The notes under the pieces were generated by a model, which saw only the letters and a program-made list of their open reading frames with translations, searched no databases and had not been told where the DNA came from. Below are positions 37,672-46,216 of a stretch of 64,000 bases of DNA, in pieces. Numbering within the stretch: the stretch's first letter is position 1; every line of letters begins with the position of its first letter. The stretch is taken from the NCBI RefSeq assembly GCF_009660225.1, contig NZ_CP045920.1, positions 372,001 to 436,000 of the forward strand, given 5' to 3'. The translations under genes and the position numbers were made by a program. This DNA is from Pseudactinotalea sp. HY158 (GTDB lineage Bacteria; Actinomycetota; Actinomycetes; Actinomycetales; Beutenbergiaceae).

Positions 37672-39312
37672 GTGGGCGAGCGCGAGGCGACCTGCTGGGA
37701 GCCGGCGCCGGGCCGGGTCGTCCTGGCCGAGCGCGGCGTGGGCGGCTATCGCCAGTACCGCATCCCGGCCCTGGCGGCCACCGCGACGACGACCCTGTGC
37801 GCGTTCGACGGCCGGCACGACTTCGACGACCTGCCCGCCCCGATCGACCTGCTGCTGCGGCGCTCGTCGGACTCCGGAGCCACCTGGGAGGAGCCCAAGG
37901 TCGTGCGCCGGGGCACGGGCCACGAGGGCTTCGGGGACCCCTCGCTCCTCGCCGATCCCGCCACCGGGCGGGTGTTCCTGTTCCACTCGGCCACCGAGCG
38001 GGCGGGGTTCTTCGAATCCGGCGACGGTGAGGATCCCGCCGATCCGATGCTCCAGCACGCCGACGTGTCGGTCTCCGAGGACGAGGGGCGCACGTGGCGC
38101 CACGAACGATTGACGGCGCCGCTGCGCCACAGCGGCAATGCCGTCCTCGATTGCGAACGGATCGCCGGCATGTTCGCCGCGGCGGGGGCCGGCTGCGCGA
38201 TCACCGCCGGCCCCCATGCGGGCCGGCTCGTGCAGGTCTACGTCCTGCGGATCGGGGGCCGCATCGACGTCGCCTGCGCCGTCAGCGACGACCACGGCCG
38301 CAGCTGGCGCCTCGGCCGGCCCATCGGCCACGGGCGGGAGGCGGCTCCCGTCGAGCTGAACGAGTCGAGCGTGTGCATGCTCGCCGACGGGTCGCTCCTG
38401 CTCCACTCGCGGGGCCCCGGCCACCGGCTCGAGACCCGTTCGAGGGATGGCGGTGAGACGTTCGGCCCGGTCACCGCGGCCCGCGACCTGCCCGATTCCG
38501 GCACGAACGGCTCCGTGCTCGCCCCGGCGGCCGGTCCGGAACTGTACGCGAGCCACACGGCCGGCCCCGATCTGCGTCGCGGCGCGCAGATCAGCCGCTC
38601 CGACGACCGGGGCCACACCTGGAGCGCCGTCCGGGTGCTCGAACCCGGCTCGGCGGGCTACACCCGCCTGGCCGAGCTCCCCGACGGCCGCATCGGCGTC
38701 GTGTACGAGGCGGACGGGTACCAGGAGATCCGGTTCGAGGCCTACGCGCGGGAGGAGCTCGTCGATCCGCGGCGCCCCCCGCGCGGGGCTCCCGTCCCGG
38801 CCGGGGCGACCGGCTGGGCGCGCGCGAGCGCGGGCGGCGTCGTGGTCGACCTCGTGCTGCGCAGCATCCTGCCGGCCCGTCCGGCGAGCCCGCACGAGTG
38901 GTCCGGCACGGAGCCGGTGCACGTGATCGACCTGTCGGAGTTCGCGGGGATCGGGGCGGCGGTGTTCAAGGAGGTCGGCCGCGCGCCGGGCGCGGGCGAC
39001 CTCCAGGTGCTGCGCACCCGCGCGGCCCTCGACCGCAATCTGGGACCCGCGCGGCCCGGGATCGGCGCCGGTGATCTCGTGCTCGTGCACGGGCGCGCGT
39101 GGAACGGGACCGGGCACCCGCTGCGGGTGACCTGGGACGGGCGCAGCCGCGACCTCGAGCCCGGCGAGTGCTGGGTGCGCCGCGACCTGTCCCACCGGGT
39201 CGGGACCGGGGACCTGAGCGCGGGTCGGGTCCGGTTCGCGACCGAGATCGCCACGGCCGCGGCCCGCGCGAGGCCGGTCCTCGAGGTGCCGCGCGCGCCG
39301 CGCGGCCGGTGA
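37672..39312 (+). CDS. nanH: sialidase without export signal, probably cytosolic
   Basis: A 546-aa GH33-like sialidase. The YRIP motif with the first catalytic Arg is at about residue 27, the Asp of CAFDGRHDF follows, and five Asp-boxes are visible (SSDSGATW, SEDEGRTW, SDDHGRSW, SRDGGETF, SDDRGHTW). IGVVYEADG supplies the Tyr/Glu region. Residues from about 375 on form an extra beta-rich C-terminal domain. No signal peptide, TM helix or sorting signal is present. The GTG start lies three bases after the nanR stop; no better upstream start exists. It probably removes sialic acid from imported small sialosides, in line with the oligomer-type ABC importer. Confidence 0.88.
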   Translation: MGEREATCWEPAPGRVVLAERGVGGYRQYRIPALAATATTTLCAFDGRHDFDDLPAPIDLLLRRSSDSGATWEEPKVVRRGTGHEGFGDPSLLADPATGRVFLFHSATERAGFFESGDGEDPADPMLQHADVSVSEDEGRTWRHERLTAPLRHSGNAVLDCERIAGMFAAAGAGCAITAGPHAGRLVQVYVLRIGGRIDVACAVSDDHGRSWRLGRPIGHGREAAPVELNESSVCMLADGSLLLHSRGPGHRLETRSRDGGETFGPVTAARDLPDSGTNGSVLAPAAGPELYASHTAGPDLRRGAQISRSDDRGHTWSAVRVLEPGSAGYTRLAELPDGRIGVVYEADGYQEIRFEAYAREELVDPRRPPRGAPVPAGATGWARASAGGVVVDLVLRSILPARPASPHEWSGTEPVHVIDLSEFAGIGAAVFKEVGRAPGAGDLQVLRTRAALDRNLGPARPGIGAGDLVLVHGRAWNGTGHPLRVTWDGRSRDLEPGECWVRRDLSHRVGTGDLSAGRVRFATEIATAAARARPVLEVPRAPRGR

Positions 39313-39343
39313 GGCGGCACCGATCACCCGCCGATCACGCCGA

Positions 39344-40012
39344 TCACCCGCCGATCGCCGCCGGTCCTGCCGGGACCGCCGCGCGCGCGGCCCAGCGCCC
39401 CGCGATCGGGCCGGTGACCAGGAGCAGCAGCCAGAACAGCTGTCCCGGCGTCGAGGTGTCCCACGCCTCGACCGCGAGGTAGGTCACCGGCACCGAGAGC
39501 ACGAAGACCGCTGGACGGGTGAGGGCGCTCAGCAGCTGGGCCCGGCGTCCCCGGCGCGAGAGCGTGGACCGGACCATCCCGCGGCGCAGCGCGATCTGGT
39601 ACATCGCGATGCTCGCCAGGATCGCCCCCGCGACGTTCAGGGCGTAGAGAGCGGTGGGCAGCGGCAGGTGCCGCAGGGCCGGATCGCCGATCGCCTCGGT
39701 CGTGAACGGGATGAAGACGACGAAGAGCATGACGGCGATATTCGACCAGATCGTCACCCCGTCGATTCGGTCGAAGCGCTCGAGGAGATGATGGTTCTGA
39801 CGCCAGAACACCGCGATCACCACGAAGCTGACCGCGAACGAGGCCAGTTGGCTCGCGTTGGTCCCCAGCAGGGAGCCGACGCTCTGCCAGGTCGCCCCCC
39901 CGGAGACGTCGATCGTCGTGACGAGCAGGGTGAGGGCGAATCCGTAGACGGCGTCGAAGAACCCGAGCGCGCGGTCGTAGCTCGAGGATCCCTTGTCGTA
40001 GCTTTCGGCCAT
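39344..40012 (-). CDS. TMEM175/DUF1211-like membrane channel protein
   Basis: A 222-aa protein with six hydrophobic segments. The first helix (DRALGFFDAVYGFALTLLVTTI) matches the FSD-type motif of the TMEM175 family, here FFDAVYGFALTLL, and VIAVFWRQNHHLLERFDRIDG is the typical TM3-loop region. Bacterial members form K+-permeable channels as tetramers. It is convergent with nanH (31 bp gap with a short GATCACCCGCC repeat) and not clearly linked to sialic acid use. Confidence 0.8.
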   Translation of the reverse strand: MAESYDKGSSSYDRALGFFDAVYGFALTLLVTTIDVSGGATWQSVGSLLGTNASQLASFAVSFVVIAVFWRQNHHLLERFDRIDGVTIWSNIAVMLFVVFIPFTTEAIGDPALRHLPLPTALYALNVAGAILASIAMYQIALRRGMVRSTLSRRGRRAQLLSALTRPAVFVLSVPVTYLAVEAWDTSTPGQLFWLLLLVTGPIAGRWAARAAVPAGPAAIGG

Positions 40013-40095
40013 GGCTCATTGGAGCACAGGAGCGTCCGTCACGGGCGCGAGCGCCCGACCGGCCGCCGCGGTACACGATGTCAGGCCGGTGCCGA

Positions 40096-40118
40096 TATCC
40101 TGGTGGCCGGATACCAGG
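40096..40118. promoter_or_regulatory. candidate operator of the second GntR regulator
   Basis: Two overlapping inverted repeats, TATCC-N8-GGATA (40096-40113) and CCTGGT-N8-ACCAGG (40099-40118), lie 14 bp before the start codon. Position and symmetry fit an autoregulatory site for a dimeric GntR protein. Confidence 0.55.
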
Positions 40119-40131
40119 GAGGAGTCGAGGC

Positions 40132-40890
40132 GTGACGATGAAGCCGGCCCGATCTCGCAACGAGGACGTCGTCGAGGCGATCAAGCAGTACATCATCGAC
40201 GAACGGCTGCAGCCGGGTGACCCGCTGCCCACCGAGAACCAGCTGATCGAGGCGATCGGCGCCTCCCGAACGAGCGTGCGGGAGGCGATGAAGCGCCTCT
40301 CCGCGCTCGACATCGTGGACATCCGCCACGGGTACGGCACGTACGTCGGCCGGATCTCGATGCGCGCGCTCGTCGAGGCCCTTGCCTTCCGCGGGCAGCT
40401 CTCCCGCGGCACGGACGGCCGGATGCTCGAGGATCTGGTGGACATCCGGATGCTGCTCGAGCAGGGGCTGAGCCGGCCGATGATCGACTCCCTCGGCACG
40501 ATCGACCTCGCCTACCTGCGCGAACTCGCGGTGCGGATGCGCCGGCTCGCGATGGAGGGCAAGCCGTACGTGGAGGAGGACCGGGCGTTTCACATGCGCC
40601 TCATGAAGGCGATCGGAAACGAGCTCATGGTGCAGCTGACCGAGGCCTTCTGGCTCGTGCAGGCCCGCATCGCCCCCTCCCTGCCGGTGACCCCGCAGGA
40701 CTGGACGGCGACCGCCGAGGCGCACGGCCGGATCGTCGACGCGCTCGAGGCCAAGGACGCCGTTGCACTGCGGGCGGCCCTCGCGGTCCACTACGAGCCC
40801 GTGCGCAACGTCCTTCACCAACTCGCCCGGGACGGCCAGTTCACCCCGGTCGAGGCGGACGAGGCGACGCCGGACCGGGCGCGGGCCTAG
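40132..40890 (+). CDS. FadR-subfamily GntR regulator, paralogue of NanR
   Basis: A 252-aa GntR/FadR-type regulator: HTH (PLPTENQLIEAIGASRTSVREAM, ending IRHGYGTYVG) and an FCD domain with EDRAFHMRLM, EAHGRIVDALEA and VHYEPV. It resembles the NanR at 36925 throughout, including FVDEDRAFHHRL versus YVEEDRAFHMRL and TAFWTVH versus EAFWLVQ, so the two are probably paralogues. GTG 40132 is chosen because GGGAGGAG sits seven bases upstream; ATG 40138 is the alternative. The target genes are unknown. Confidence 0.85.
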   Translation: MTMKPARSRNEDVVEAIKQYIIDERLQPGDPLPTENQLIEAIGASRTSVREAMKRLSALDIVDIRHGYGTYVGRISMRALVEALAFRGQLSRGTDGRMLEDLVDIRMLLEQGLSRPMIDSLGTIDLAYLRELAVRMRRLAMEGKPYVEEDRAFHMRLMKAIGNELMVQLTEAFWLVQARIAPSLPVTPQDWTATAEAHGRIVDALEAKDAVALRAALAVHYEPVRNVLHQLARDGQFTPVEADEATPDRARA

Positions 40891-40905
40891 CCGCGGGCAC
40901 ACCCG

Positions 40906-42507
40906 ATGAGCGATCACGACGCCCGGCCCGACCGGATCGACCCCGCCGGGCTGGCGGGCCTCGCCGCCGACCTGGCCGGATTCACGGTCGACGCCGTCAC
41001 GGACCTGCTCGACGAACGATCGATCGCGGCCCTCGACCGCGAGAACGTGCTGCCCGCCCGCCTTCGGCTGCGCGAGCGCGACGAGCCCCTCGCGGTGCTC
41101 GTGCGGCTGCTGCTCCTCGGTGAGACCGTCGCGGAGGAGCACGTGCGCACCGCCCTGCCCTCCTCCTACGAGGCGGCCGCGGCCGCGGGGCTGCTCGTGG
41201 TCGAGCACGGCTCCGTGCGGGCCGCCGTGGACCTGCGCCCCACCCGCCTCGGCGAGGAGGACCTGCTGCTGGCCTCCGACCCGAGCGAGGCCGCGACGGG
41301 CCGGGGGGTGCGCCCCGACCACGTCCTCGGCCTCGGCGGCGCCTCCGCCACGCTCGCCCGGTTGACGATCCGCCGGCCGGTCTCCCGCGCCCTCGACCTC
41401 GGCACCGGCTCGGGCATCCAGGCCCTCGGCCTCAGCGCCCACGCCGACCGGGTCGTGGCCACCGACGTGAGCCGGCGGGCCCTCGACCTGGCGGCCTTCA
41501 ACCGGGACCTCGACCGGGAGGTCCGCCGGGTGCGTTCCGAGCGGAGGGTCGAGCCATCGGCCCAGGTGGCTCGGGTCGCCGGGCCCGCGCAGATCGAGCT
41601 GCGGTACGGATCCCTGTGGGAGCCGGTCGCGGGGGAGGTCTTCGACCTCATCGCCTCGAACCCGCCGTTCGTCATCAGCCCCCGGGGAGGCGCGCTCGCC
41701 ACCTACACCTATCGCGACGGCGGCCGCAGCGGGGACGACCTGCTCGCGGGCCTCGTCGCGGACCTGCCGCGGATGCTCGCCCCCGGCGGGATCGCCCAAC
41801 TCCTCGGGAACTGGGAGGTGCGTGCCGGTGAGCCCTGGCAGACGCGCGTCGAGGGGTGGGCGCGCGGCACGGGGCTCGACGCGTGGGTGATCCAGCGCGA
41901 ACTGCTCGACCCGGCGCAGTACGTCGAGACCTGGCTGCGCGACGGCGGGCTCACCCCGGACCGCGACGGCGCGGCGTGGGACGAGGCGTACGAGCAGTGG
42001 CTCGCCGACCTCGACTCGCGGCAGGTCGCCGGCGTCGGATTCGGCTACCTCGTCTTCCGCAACCAGGGCGCGCGCCCGCCCTGGGTCCGCCTCGAGGAGA
42101 TCACCGGAACGATTGCACCCGTCCTGGGCGAGACGATCGCGACGGTGCTCGACGTCGTCGACACGCTCGAGCGAACGGACGACGCCGCGCTGGCCGACTG
42201 GCATGTCCGCGTCGCCCCCGACGTGACCGAGGAGCGGCACTACCGGCCCGGGGAGGCGGACCCGCAGGTCATCGTGCTCCGCCAGGGTGGTGGATTCGCG
42301 CGCACGGTCCGCGCCGACACCGTGCTCGCCGCCGTCGTGGGCGCCTGCGACGGCGAGCTGAGCCTCGGCCGGATCGCCGCGGCCGTGGCGGCGCTGCTCG
42401 ACGTCGATCCGGGCGCGCTCTGGGCACAGGTGGCCCGGCCGGTGCGCGGGCTCCTCACCGACGGGCTGCTCCTGGCCCCCTCCGACGCCGCCGGGGCGCT
42501 ACCGTGA
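40906..42507 (+). CDS. class I SAM-dependent methyltransferase (PrmC/HemK-like core)
   Basis: A 533-aa protein. After an about 130-aa N-terminal domain, the SAM-binding DLGTGSGIQ is at about residue 164 and the catalytic NPPF, as in N5-glutamine or N6-adenine methyltransferases, at about 252. A C-terminal domain of about 150 aa (from VRLEEITG) is probably helical and ends in a winged-helix-like stretch. The target is unknown: protein Gln, RNA or DNA are all open. The gene overlaps the PAP2 gene (GTGA at 42504) and precedes topA, an arrangement common in actinobacteria. Confidence 0.85.
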   Translation: MSDHDARPDRIDPAGLAGLAADLAGFTVDAVTDLLDERSIAALDRENVLPARLRLRERDEPLAVLVRLLLLGETVAEEHVRTALPSSYEAAAAAGLLVVEHGSVRAAVDLRPTRLGEEDLLLASDPSEAATGRGVRPDHVLGLGGASATLARLTIRRPVSRALDLGTGSGIQALGLSAHADRVVATDVSRRALDLAAFNRDLDREVRRVRSERRVEPSAQVARVAGPAQIELRYGSLWEPVAGEVFDLIASNPPFVISPRGGALATYTYRDGGRSGDDLLAGLVADLPRMLAPGGIAQLLGNWEVRAGEPWQTRVEGWARGTGLDAWVIQRELLDPAQYVETWLRDGGLTPDRDGAAWDEAYEQWLADLDSRQVAGVGFGYLVFRNQGARPPWVRLEEITGTIAPVLGETIATVLDVVDTLERTDDAALADWHVRVAPDVTEERHYRPGEADPQVIVLRQGGGFARTVRADTVLAAVVGACDGELSLGRIAAAVAALLDVDPGALWAQVARPVRGLLTDGLLLAPSDAAGALP

Positions 42508-42539
42508 CCGATGTGACCGATGTGACCGATGTGACGAGC
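42504..42539 (+). repeat. 9-bp direct repeat at the PAP2 start
   Basis: GTGACCGAT occurs three times in a row, followed by GTGACGAGC. Each unit adds Val-Thr-Asp and another potential GTG start in the same frame. Confidence 0.85.
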
Positions 42540-43403
42540 CCCACGCGCGGGTTTCCCACGCGCCTCGACTTCCTGGTGCGGCCGCTGCTGGCGACGGGCG
42601 TGCTCCTCCTCGGGCTCTGGGCCACCTGGTTCCTCTTCCTGCGCTCGGAGCTCGGGCAGGTCGTCGACGATCTGACCCTCACCGGCAGGGGAGAGCCCGG
42701 ACTGCCGGATGCTCTGACGCGCCCGGTCCTGGGCGTCGTCTCCGCCCCGTACATCATCGCGGCCGGCGTGGTGATCGTGGGGATCGCGCTGCTGCAGCGC
42801 CGCTACGCGCTCGCGGTCGCGGCCGCCGCGCTCTATATCGGCTCGAACGTGACGACCCAGCTCATCAAGGGCCTGCTCGACCGGCCCGACTACGGGGCGG
42901 TGTTGGCCTACGGGAACTCCTGGCCGTCCGGTCACACGACGGTCGCCGCCGCCATCGCGGTGTGCGTGCTCCTCGTGGTGCCCGCCCGCGGCCGCGGGCC
43001 CGTGGCCCTCGTGGGCACCCTGTACATGGTGCTCACCGGATGGGGCACGGTCGTGGCGGGCTGGCACCGCCCGGCCGACGTCATCGGGGCGTTCATGGTC
43101 GCCGGGGCCTGGTACGGGATCGTCGAGTCGATCCGGCGCTGCGTGCCCTCCCAGTACGTCGTGACCGACCCGGTCCGCACCGCCGCCCGCGGCTCGGCCC
43201 GCTCCCTCGATGTGATTGCGGGCATTGCGGCGGCGCTCGGTGTGGGTATCCTGGCCGCGACGGCGCTCAGTCTGCCTGGGACGGGCGACGTCAGCCCCGG
43301 ATCCGGACTGGCCCAATGGGCCTATATCGGCTCCTGCTGCGGGATCGTCGCCGTGGCGGCAGGGGTCCAGCGACTGCTGTTGGCAGTCGGCCCACACCGC
43401 TGA
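42504..43403 (+). CDS. PAP2-family membrane phosphatase
   Basis: A 299-aa integral membrane phosphatase. The three PAP2 motifs are visible: KGLLDRP, PSGHTT and GWHRPADVIG. About six TM helices surround them. It may dephosphorylate undecaprenyl pyrophosphate or lipid phosphates; the substrate is not evident. The start lies in a GTGACCGAT repeat, so GTG 42504, 42513, 42522 and 42531 are all in-frame candidates. The first overlaps the methyltransferase stop and is used here. A longer upstream frame is a shadow of the methyltransferase. Confidence 0.85.
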   Translation: MTDVTDVTDVTSPTRGFPTRLDFLVRPLLATGVLLLGLWATWFLFLRSELGQVVDDLTLTGRGEPGLPDALTRPVLGVVSAPYIIAAGVVIVGIALLQRRYALAVAAAALYIGSNVTTQLIKGLLDRPDYGAVLAYGNSWPSGHTTVAAAIAVCVLLVVPARGRGPVALVGTLYMVLTGWGTVVAGWHRPADVIGAFMVAGAWYGIVESIRRCVPSQYVVTDPVRTAARGSARSLDVIAGIAAALGVGILAATALSLPGTGDVSPGSGLAQWAYIGSCCGIVAVAAGVQRLLLAVGPHR

Positions 43404-43504
43404 GCGGACTCGGGCCCCAGGCCGGTGTCGTAGTCTCGTCACCGGATTCGATACGCGCGCCGGCGACGAGGTCGTCCGACGCGGTGGAAGGAAGGTCATC
43501 GCCC

Positions 43505-46177
43505 GTGAGCTCACGCAAGCTCGTCATCGTGGAGTCCCCCGCGAAAGCCCGGACCATCGCCGGATACCTCGGTGAGCAGTTCGACGTGGAGGCCTCCGTC
43601 GGGCACATCCGTGACCTGCCGCAGCCATCCGAGCTCCCCGCGGAGATGAAGAAGGGCCCGTACAAGAAGTTCGCGATCGACGTCGAGGACGGCTTCACCC
43701 CGTACTACGTGGTGGACCCGGACAAGAAGAAGAAGGTCTCCGAACTCAGGAAGCTCCTCAAGGGCGCCGACGAGCTCTACCTCGCCACGGATGAGGACCG
43801 CGAGGGGGAGGCGATCGCCTGGCACCTGCTGCAGGTGCTCGAACCGACGATCCCGGTCAAGCGGATGGTCTTCCACGAGATCACCCGGGAGGCGATCGAG
43901 CGGGCGCTCGAGAACACCCGTGAGCTGGACGACCGCCTCGTCGACGCCCAGGAGACCCGCCGCATCCTCGACCGCCTCTACGGCTACGAGGTCTCCCCCG
44001 TGCTGTGGCGCAAGGTCCGTCAGGGCCTGTCCGCCGGCCGGGTGCAATCCGTGGCGACCCGGCTCGTGGTCGCCCGGGAACGCGAGCGGATGGCCTTCGT
44101 GGCCGCCGGCTACTGGGACCTGACCGGCACGTTCGCCGCAGCCGATCAGGCCTTCAAGGCCAAGCTCGCCGCCGTCGACGGCACCCGGATCGCCACCGGT
44201 CGCGACTTCTCCGACGCGGGCGAGCTCAAGTCCGCGGGCGTGATCGCCCTCGACCGCGCCGGCGCCGAGAGCCTAGCCGCCGGCCTCGCCGAGGCGAGCT
44301 TCGCCGTCCGCAGCGTCGAGACCAAGCCGTACACGCGCCGTCCGGCCGCCCCGTTCACGACCTCCACCCTGCAACAGGAGGCCTCCCGGAAGCTGCGCAT
44401 GAGCGCGAACCAGACGATGCGCACCGCGCAGACCCTGTACGAGAACGGCTTCATCACCTACATGCGTACCGACTCCGCGTCGCTGTCGGGGCAGGCGGTC
44501 GCCGCCGCCCGCGCCCAGGCGACCGAGTTGTACGGCGCCGATTTCATCCCCGCGAAGCCGCGCACCTACGGCAAGGCGGCCAAGGGCGCCCAGGAGGCGC
44601 ACGAGGCCATCCGCCCCGCCGGGGACACGTTCCGCACCCCCGGCCAGGTGGCCCGGGAGCTGAGCGGCGAGGCGTTCCGGCTGTACGAGCTCATCTGGAA
44701 GCGCACCGTCGCCTCGCAGATGGCCGACGCGAAGGGCTCGACCGCCACGATCCGGCTCGGCGCGGCCGCCGCCGACGGCCGGGACGCCGAGTTCTCCGCC
44801 GCCGGGACCGTGATCACGTTCCGCGGGTTCCTCGCCGCCTACGAGGAGGGCCGCGACGCCGACCGCTACGACGCGGGCGCGAACGAGTCCCGGCTGCCGC
44901 AGGTCGCCACGGGCGACGCGCTCGAGGCGGGCGAGATCGCGGCCGACGGCCACGAGACCACGCCGCCTCCCCGCTACACCGAGGCCTCGCTGGTCAAGGC
45001 GCTCGAGGAGCGGGGGATCGGCCGCCCGTCGACGTATGCCGCGACGATCTCGGTCATCACCTCCCGCGGCTACGTGGACCGTCGCGGTCAGGCACTCATC
45101 CCCAGCTGGCTCGCGTTCGCCGTGGTGCGCCTGCTCGAGGAGAACTACGGCGACCTCGTCGACTACGACTTCACGGCGCAGATGGAGAACGACCTCGACT
45201 CGATCGCGCGCGGTGAGGCCGACCGGGTGGAATGGCTCACCGGCTTCTACTACGGCGGCCCCGGGCACCCCGGCCTCAAGCCGCTCGTGGAGAGCACCGG
45301 CGACATCGATGCCCGGGCCGTGAACACGATCGACCTGGGCCAGGGGGTCGCGCTGCGTGTTGGCCGCTACGGGCCCTACGTCGAGGTCGCCGGCGCCGAG
45401 GGGGAGGATCCCAAGCGAGCCTCCGTCCCGACCGACATCGCCCCCGACGAGCTCACCGCCGCCAAGGCGCTCGAATTGATCGAGACCCAGGCGGACGGCG
45501 ACCGCGAGCTCGGCGCCGATCCGGAGACCGGGCACCAGATCGTCGCCCGCACCGGGCGATTCGGCCCGTACGTGACCGAGGTCCTGCCCGAGACCGACGC
45601 GAAGAAGAAGCCGAAGCCGCGCACCGCCTCCCTCTTCAAGGACATGGAGGTCGCCGCGATCGACCTCGAGACGGCGCTGCGGCTCCTCTCCCTCCCGCGG
45701 ACCGTCGGCACGGTCACCGAGGGCGAGGGGGAGGAGGCGGCCGAGGTCGCCATCACCGCCCAGAACGGCCGCTACGGTCCCTACCTGAAGAAGGGCACCG
45801 ACTCCCGGTCCCTCGAGTCCGAGCAGCAGCTCTTCGACATCACCCTCGAGCAGGCGCTCGCGATCTTCGCCCAGCCGAAGCAGCGGCGGGGCGCGGCCGC
45901 GGCCAAGGCGCTCGCCGAGTTCGGGCCCGACCCCGTCTCGGGCAAGCCGGTGCTGGTCAAGGACGGCCGATTCGGCCCGTACGTGACCGACGGCACCACG
46001 AACGCCACCCTGCGCAAGGCCGACCCGTTCGAGACCCTCACGGCCGAGCGGGCCTTCGAGCTCATCGCGGAGAAGCGGGCGGCCGGGCCCGCGAAGAAGC
46101 CGGCCAAGAAGCCGGCCGCGAAGAAGCCCGCGGCCAAGAAGCCCGCGGCCAAGAAACCGGCGGCCAAGAAGAAGTAG
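43505..46177 (+). CDS. topA: DNA topoisomerase I
   Basis: An 890-aa type IA topoisomerase that relaxes negative supercoils. The N-terminal TOPRIM has LVIVESPAKARTIAGYL and DEDREGEAIAW; the active-site Tyr319 is in FITYMRTDS; the C-terminal region has actinobacterial topoisomerase repeats of the GRYGPYV type (GRYGPYVEVAG, GRFGPYVTEV, GRYGPYLKKG, GRFGPYVTDG), and no zinc-finger cysteines. It ends in a Lys/Ala/Pro-rich tail that binds DNA in mycobacterial TopA. The GTG start is set by GGAAGGAAGG eight to nine bases upstream; the longer open frame is antisense-type shadow of PAP2. Confidence 0.95.
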   Translation: MSSRKLVIVESPAKARTIAGYLGEQFDVEASVGHIRDLPQPSELPAEMKKGPYKKFAIDVEDGFTPYYVVDPDKKKKVSELRKLLKGADELYLATDEDREGEAIAWHLLQVLEPTIPVKRMVFHEITREAIERALENTRELDDRLVDAQETRRILDRLYGYEVSPVLWRKVRQGLSAGRVQSVATRLVVARERERMAFVAAGYWDLTGTFAAADQAFKAKLAAVDGTRIATGRDFSDAGELKSAGVIALDRAGAESLAAGLAEASFAVRSVETKPYTRRPAAPFTTSTLQQEASRKLRMSANQTMRTAQTLYENGFITYMRTDSASLSGQAVAAARAQATELYGADFIPAKPRTYGKAAKGAQEAHEAIRPAGDTFRTPGQVARELSGEAFRLYELIWKRTVASQMADAKGSTATIRLGAAAADGRDAEFSAAGTVITFRGFLAAYEEGRDADRYDAGANESRLPQVATGDALEAGEIAADGHETTPPPRYTEASLVKALEERGIGRPSTYAATISVITSRGYVDRRGQALIPSWLAFAVVRLLEENYGDLVDYDFTAQMENDLDSIARGEADRVEWLTGFYYGGPGHPGLKPLVESTGDIDARAVNTIDLGQGVALRVGRYGPYVEVAGAEGEDPKRASVPTDIAPDELTAAKALELIETQADGDRELGADPETGHQIVARTGRFGPYVTEVLPETDAKKKPKPRTASLFKDMEVAAIDLETALRLLSLPRTVGTVTEGEGEEAAEVAITAQNGRYGPYLKKGTDSRSLESEQQLFDITLEQALAIFAQPKQRRGAAAAKALAEFGPDPVSGKPVLVKDGRFGPYVTDGTTNATLRKADPFETLTAERAFELIAEKRAAGPAKKPAKKPAAKKPAAKKPAAKKPAAKKK
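46094..46174 (+). repeat. repeat encoding the Lys-rich TopA tail
   Basis: About seven copies of an AAGAAGCCGGCC-like 12-mer encode KPAAK-type repeats at the TopA C-terminus. Confidence 0.85.
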
Positions 46178-46216
46178 CCGGGGCCCCGGGCTCATCCCCG
46201 GGCTCAGCGACCGGGC

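Noticed and set aside
35185-39327. A 1,380-codon frame joining the binding protein to sequence opposite the sialidase
   Set aside because: The binding protein starts at 36825 with a Tat/lipoprotein leader; the upstream part is antisense to nanR and nanH and has no family features.
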